From the NCBI RefSeq assembly GCF_006491595.2, contig NZ_VEVQ02000003.1, positions 310,001-374,000 of the forward strand: a stretch of DNA of 64,000 nt. Direction: 5' to 3'. Shown one piece after another: positions 61,415 to 64,000 of the stretch (positions are counted from its first letter, which is position 1; each line of letters opens with the position of its first letter). This DNA is from Flavobacterium jejuense. GTDB lineage: Bacteria > Bacteroidota > Bacteroidia > Flavobacteriales > Flavobacteriaceae. A model generated the notes under the pieces. The model made no database searches. It was given only the letters and a program-made list of their open reading frames with translations, and was not told where the DNA came from. Position numbers and translations under genes: made by a program.

Positions 61415-63349
61415 TTATTGAAAGAAATTCCAAACAATACCAAATCTCACAATAAAATCGCGGTAAGGATAATTGGGTGCTGAATAAAAATTGTATCCAG
61501 TCATAGCTGAATTAAAATGTTCTGCTTTTAAGAAAATTCTAGCTTGACGTACTTTTGCATTAATGAAGAAATCTATCATTGGAAAACCACCAATTTTCCT
61601 TTCACTTTGAACATAAAACTCACCTAACAGTGGATTATAATCGTTAGCGTAGTATTCTGTAAAATAATTAAAAACAATTCCAGTTTGGATAAACATTGCT
61701 TTTTTAAATACATGCTCAGAAAAATATAAAGAATTTCTAGTTACTAGCTGGGGAACATTTAACGTTTTGTCTGAATTTTCAACATTTTGATACAACAAAG
61801 TATTATCTAAACCAAACTTCCAAAATTTAATATCTTTTGAAGCTTTTACAGCAGCATAAGTTATTGTATTATTATTTTGAAATGGTTTAACAGTTAACTT
61901 TTCGATATCATTTGTAATATTATCGAAATACAAATAATCATCTAAAATAGAGTATTGCCCCTCTAAATTTAACCATTTTGACAGAATTGTAAACTGAAAT
62001 TGATTACGCTTTTCATTTTTAAAATTATTAAACCAATTATAATCAACATAATTACTTTGATACAAAGTATAATTCAAATTAGGCAAACTATTTAATTTTT
62101 GATATTTGAATTGGAATTCATAATCCTCATTTAACTTATAGTTCAATGTAGCTTCAATATTTGAAACAGATTGATCTGTTATTGAGTTCGACAATAATAA
62201 ATTTGCTTTTAAATTATTAGCATAGTAGGTATAATTACCACCTAAAGATGTAATTCTATCATTTATAGCATTTGGAACCAAAGTATTTCCTACATTATCA
62301 AATACTAAGCTTTTATAAAAATAGTTATAAACATCATCCTCAATAAAAAAGGAGACATCTCCATATTTTTTTGTTGTAAAACCAACTCCTATTTTATTAT
62401 AGAAATGATTATATCTCGTTTTATTGTTTATAAAACTTGAATATGAATCTCCAAATCTATCATTGGCTATAGTTTGTTCAAAATTAAAAAATTTATACTC
62501 ATGGTTGAATTGATGTGTAAATAACAAACTGTTTGGATTACTCTTATTTAACTTGAAAGAATGATCTATTAAAAAACGGTTTCCTTTTAATAAAGAAGTA
62601 GCGTCATTAAAATAAACATCTAATCGTTCTCTTTCATTAAATGGAGGTTCACTAGTTTCAAAAATAGTTACATCTTGAATTCCTCCGTTTTCTTGATTTG
62701 AAATATCTTGACCCGTAAAATGAGCATTGAGAATATAACGCTTGTCCTTTGTAAAGTAACTAGTAGTAAATCTAAAATTTCCTGAACTTGCAATATTGTT
62801 GATATATTTTCCAATTGAACGTAGCCCTTTATAAGCAATAGAAAAATTAAGATTTGGCTTTGTATTTACTGTCAGAAATGCATCTACAGATTGACCTTGT
62901 TCCATTACTGTCTTAAAATACAGGTCAGACAAAGGTGTTGGCACATTGTAATATTTAATATCATCAACTTCTAAATAATTAAAATGTTTTCCAGAAAAAC
63001 CCATTGAAGGAATAACATTTTTTTTCACTAAAGAATAGTTTAAAGTATTATAAGTATGTCCTTCATTTGCAAAAGGTAATAATCCAAAAATATCTTTCCT
63101 TAATAAATTGAACTTATATTCTTTTTGTATTGACAAAGTGGTGTCTAAATAGGTAGTATCTTTTTGAAGTGTATATATTTTATATAAATCTATTGGAGGT
63201 TTTTCTTTAATTTCATTAATCGTTTTTTTTGCTCTACCTAATGTATCACTAGATTTATTTGATATTTTTCCAAACCCATTAGCATCTCTTATTTGAGAGT
63301 TTAAAAAAACTGAAAAAAACAGGAATAAAATAATTATAAAATTTTTCAT
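61415..63349 (-). CDS. Putative outer-membrane porin
   Basis: The 644-residue protein has a signal peptide (FIIILFLFFSVFLNSQ) and is rich in alternating aromatic/polar beta strands ending in an outer-membrane-type C-terminus (YPYRDFIVRFGIVWNFFQ, last residue Gln after F-F). It matches the Bacteroidota 'putative porin' family: an N-terminal soluble part (residues 20-110) then about 16-20 predicted strands (for example LNFSIAYKGLRSIGKY, RFTTSYFTKDKRYIL). No TonB plug is seen. Transport substrate is unknown. Confidence 0.85.
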   Translation of the reverse strand: MKNFIIILFLFFSVFLNSQIRDANGFGKISNKSSDTLGRAKKTINEIKEKPPIDLYKIYTLQKDTTYLDTTLSIQKEYKFNLLRKDIFGLLPFANEGHTYNTLNYSLVKKNVIPSMGFSGKHFNYLEVDDIKYYNVPTPLSDLYFKTVMEQGQSVDAFLTVNTKPNLNFSIAYKGLRSIGKYINNIASSGNFRFTTSYFTKDKRYILNAHFTGQDISNQENGGIQDVTIFETSEPPFNERERLDVYFNDATSLLKGNRFLIDHSFKLNKSNPNSLLFTHQFNHEYKFFNFEQTIANDRFGDSYSSFINNKTRYNHFYNKIGVGFTTKKYGDVSFFIEDDVYNYFYKSLVFDNVGNTLVPNAINDRITSLGGNYTYYANNLKANLLLSNSITDQSVSNIEATLNYKLNEDYEFQFKYQKLNSLPNLNYTLYQSNYVDYNWFNNFKNEKRNQFQFTILSKWLNLEGQYSILDDYLYFDNITNDIEKLTVKPFQNNNTITYAAVKASKDIKFWKFGLDNTLLYQNVENSDKTLNVPQLVTRNSLYFSEHVFKKAMFIQTGIVFNYFTEYYANDYNPLLGEFYVQSERKIGGFPMIDFFINAKVRQARIFLKAEHFNSAMTGYNFYSAPNYPYRDFIVRFGIVWNFFQ

Positions 63350-63367
63350 TATATTTTTTAATTCTTA

Positions 63368-63375
63368 CAAATGTA
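63368..63375 (-). promoter_or_regulatory. -7 box of the porin gene
   Basis: TACATTTG on the - strand, 18 nt before the start codon; no TTG at the usual distance. Confidence 0.5.
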
Positions 63376-63430
63376 ATGAGAAATAATAATAAATATAAAA
63401 AGCTAAACTCATAATTTTAATATAAAAAAA

Positions 63431-63452
63431 GAGCTCGATAAATATCGAGCTC
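63431..63452 (-). terminator. Terminator before the porin gene
   Basis: 10-bp arms GAGCTCGATA (63431-63440) and complement (63443-63452), with a T run on the - strand, 36 nt after the stop of the truncated gene. Confidence 0.9.
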
Positions 63453-63488
63453 TCAATCTGATTAAAAATCATTTTATAATTTCCCTAC

Positions 63489-64000
63489 TTAAAAAGTAAA
63501 ATTAAATGAAGTAGAACCTCCAAAATTACCGCCATCTGAAGCTAAAGTAGTTGTCCCTGAAGTTAAAGTAAATCCTCCTGGAGCATTGATCCCATCACTA
63601 TAAACATCATAAACTACAAATGTATAATCTCCATCAGGTAAACACAAATTTTGAGAATAAGTTGCTAAACCAGTATAATCACCTGCTGCAGCAGAAGCAT
63701 ATAAAGTAACACCTTGATATAGTTCCCAAGATGTTTCTTCAGGATAAGAATCAAATGTAAAAGATAAAACTACTGGATTTAGGAAACAAGCTTGAGTAAT
63801 TTTGATTGTAATTTTACTATTACTAGCAGCAACACTATTTGTGTATATAGCAGTAGAAGGAACCAATTTCAAAACGATATCCTTTCCATTACCTAAGTCT
63901 GTACCTGTAACATTAACAGGAATAACACCAACATTTGTGTTTGCTGGTACAGTAACAGTTCCTGGTACGGAATAATATTGTGTATCTGCAGTGGTAGCTC
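63489..64000 (-). CDS. Secreted beta-sandwich protein, 5' truncated
   Basis: The - strand frame is open to the window edge, so the 5' end is missing. The visible 170 residues include a Calx-beta/DUF4843-like segment (GTVTVPANTNVGVIPVNVTG, then GTDLGNGKDIVLKLVPS) and a C-terminal jelly-roll-like domain with LPDGDYTFVVYDVYSDGI and GGFTLTSGTTTLASDGGNFG. Such domains in Bacteroidota are extracellular or periplasmic. An internal TTG at 63870-63872 could be mistaken for a start. The gene ends with a clear terminator. Function unknown. Confidence 0.75.
   Translation of the reverse strand, partial: ATTADTQYYSVPGTVTVPANTNVGVIPVNVTGTDLGNGKDIVLKLVPSTAIYTNSVAASNSKITIKITQACFLNPVVLSFTFDSYPEETSWELYQGVTLYASAAAGDYTGLATYSQNLCLPDGDYTFVVYDVYSDGINAPGGFTLTSGTTTLASDGGNFGGSTSFNFTF

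Noticed and set aside
1-64000. CRISPR array, prophage, insertion sequence or defence island
   Set aside because: No regular spaced repeats, transposase, capsid/tail, restriction or toxin-antitoxin motifs were seen.

Overview
The window looks like a chromosomal segment of a low-GC member of the Flavobacteriaceae, very probably Flavobacterium or a close relative. The grounds are: a type IX secretion / gliding-motility C-terminal domain at the left edge; RpoB and RpoC proteins of flavobacterial type; promoters of the Bacteroidota form TTG-N16-21-TAnnTTTG; almost no Shine-Dalgarno sequences except a strong one before rpsU; Bacteroidota-only families (DUF5683, DUF2851, DUF3467, putative porin, MetS-type subunit); and four copies of an intergenic structured element that matches my memory of the Flavo-1 RNA motif. 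No prophage, insertion sequence, CRISPR array or recognisable defence island is visible. The content is mostly conserved housekeeping, so the unusual signals are at the level of RNA structure, small genes and regulatory overlap.

Layout. 1-8.5 kb: end of a large T9SS-exported protein, a secreted glycerophosphodiester phosphodiesterase, a small lipoprotein, a 1088-residue VIT/vWA-like surface protein carrying a SusC-like module, a methionine aminotransferase and an amidohydrolase lipoprotein. 8.6-14.4 kb (+): a 37-residue lysine-rich protein, then parA-parB-DUF5683-dapB-lepB-wbqC-like, a conserved flavobacterial run combining chromosome partitioning, lysine/peptidoglycan precursor synthesis and signal peptidase. 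14.4-20.8 kb (-): a TPR membrane protein, ribH, two related tiny membrane proteins, mutL, two rhomboid proteases and an endonuclease/phosphatase-fold membrane protein. 21-31 kb (+): recF, murB, a small Cys-rich membrane protein, a glycosyltransferase, an ECF sigma factor, an MFS transporter, lipA, a GAPDH and a TPR hybrid histidine kinase. 31-38 kb: punA and lpxK (-), then Nif3-like, a coiled-coil protein with a cysteine-free zinc-ribbon fold, rluF, a lipoprotein and a DEAD-box helicase (+).

38-54 kb (all -) is the translation/transcription core: rpsU, xerC, hpf, tRNA-Thr, tRNA-Tyr, tRNA-Thr, tuf, tRNA-Trp, secE, nusG, rplK, rplA, rplJ, rplL, rpoB, rpoC, then DUF3467 and a GNAT acetyltransferase. 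It holds several RNA hairpins of regulatory interest (rplL-rpoB, rpoB-rpoC, rpoC-DUF3467, tuf-trpT). 54-64 kb (-): acyl-CoA dehydrogenase, helix-hairpin-helix protein, an NSS-family transporter with its unlabelled 52-residue partner subunit, a PspC-like protein, a DUF2851 protein, a CBS-domain cysteine/cystathionine synthase, a putative porin and a truncated secreted protein.

The most rewarding observations are: (1) four structured intergenic elements with compensatory base changes in two helices; (2) junctions where the promoter of one gene is built into the terminator of the previous one; (3) the strong Shine-Dalgarno before rpsU in an otherwise SD-poor genome; (4) small genes easily missed; (5) domain capture in the VIT protein and loss of all zinc ligands in the coiled-coil protein.
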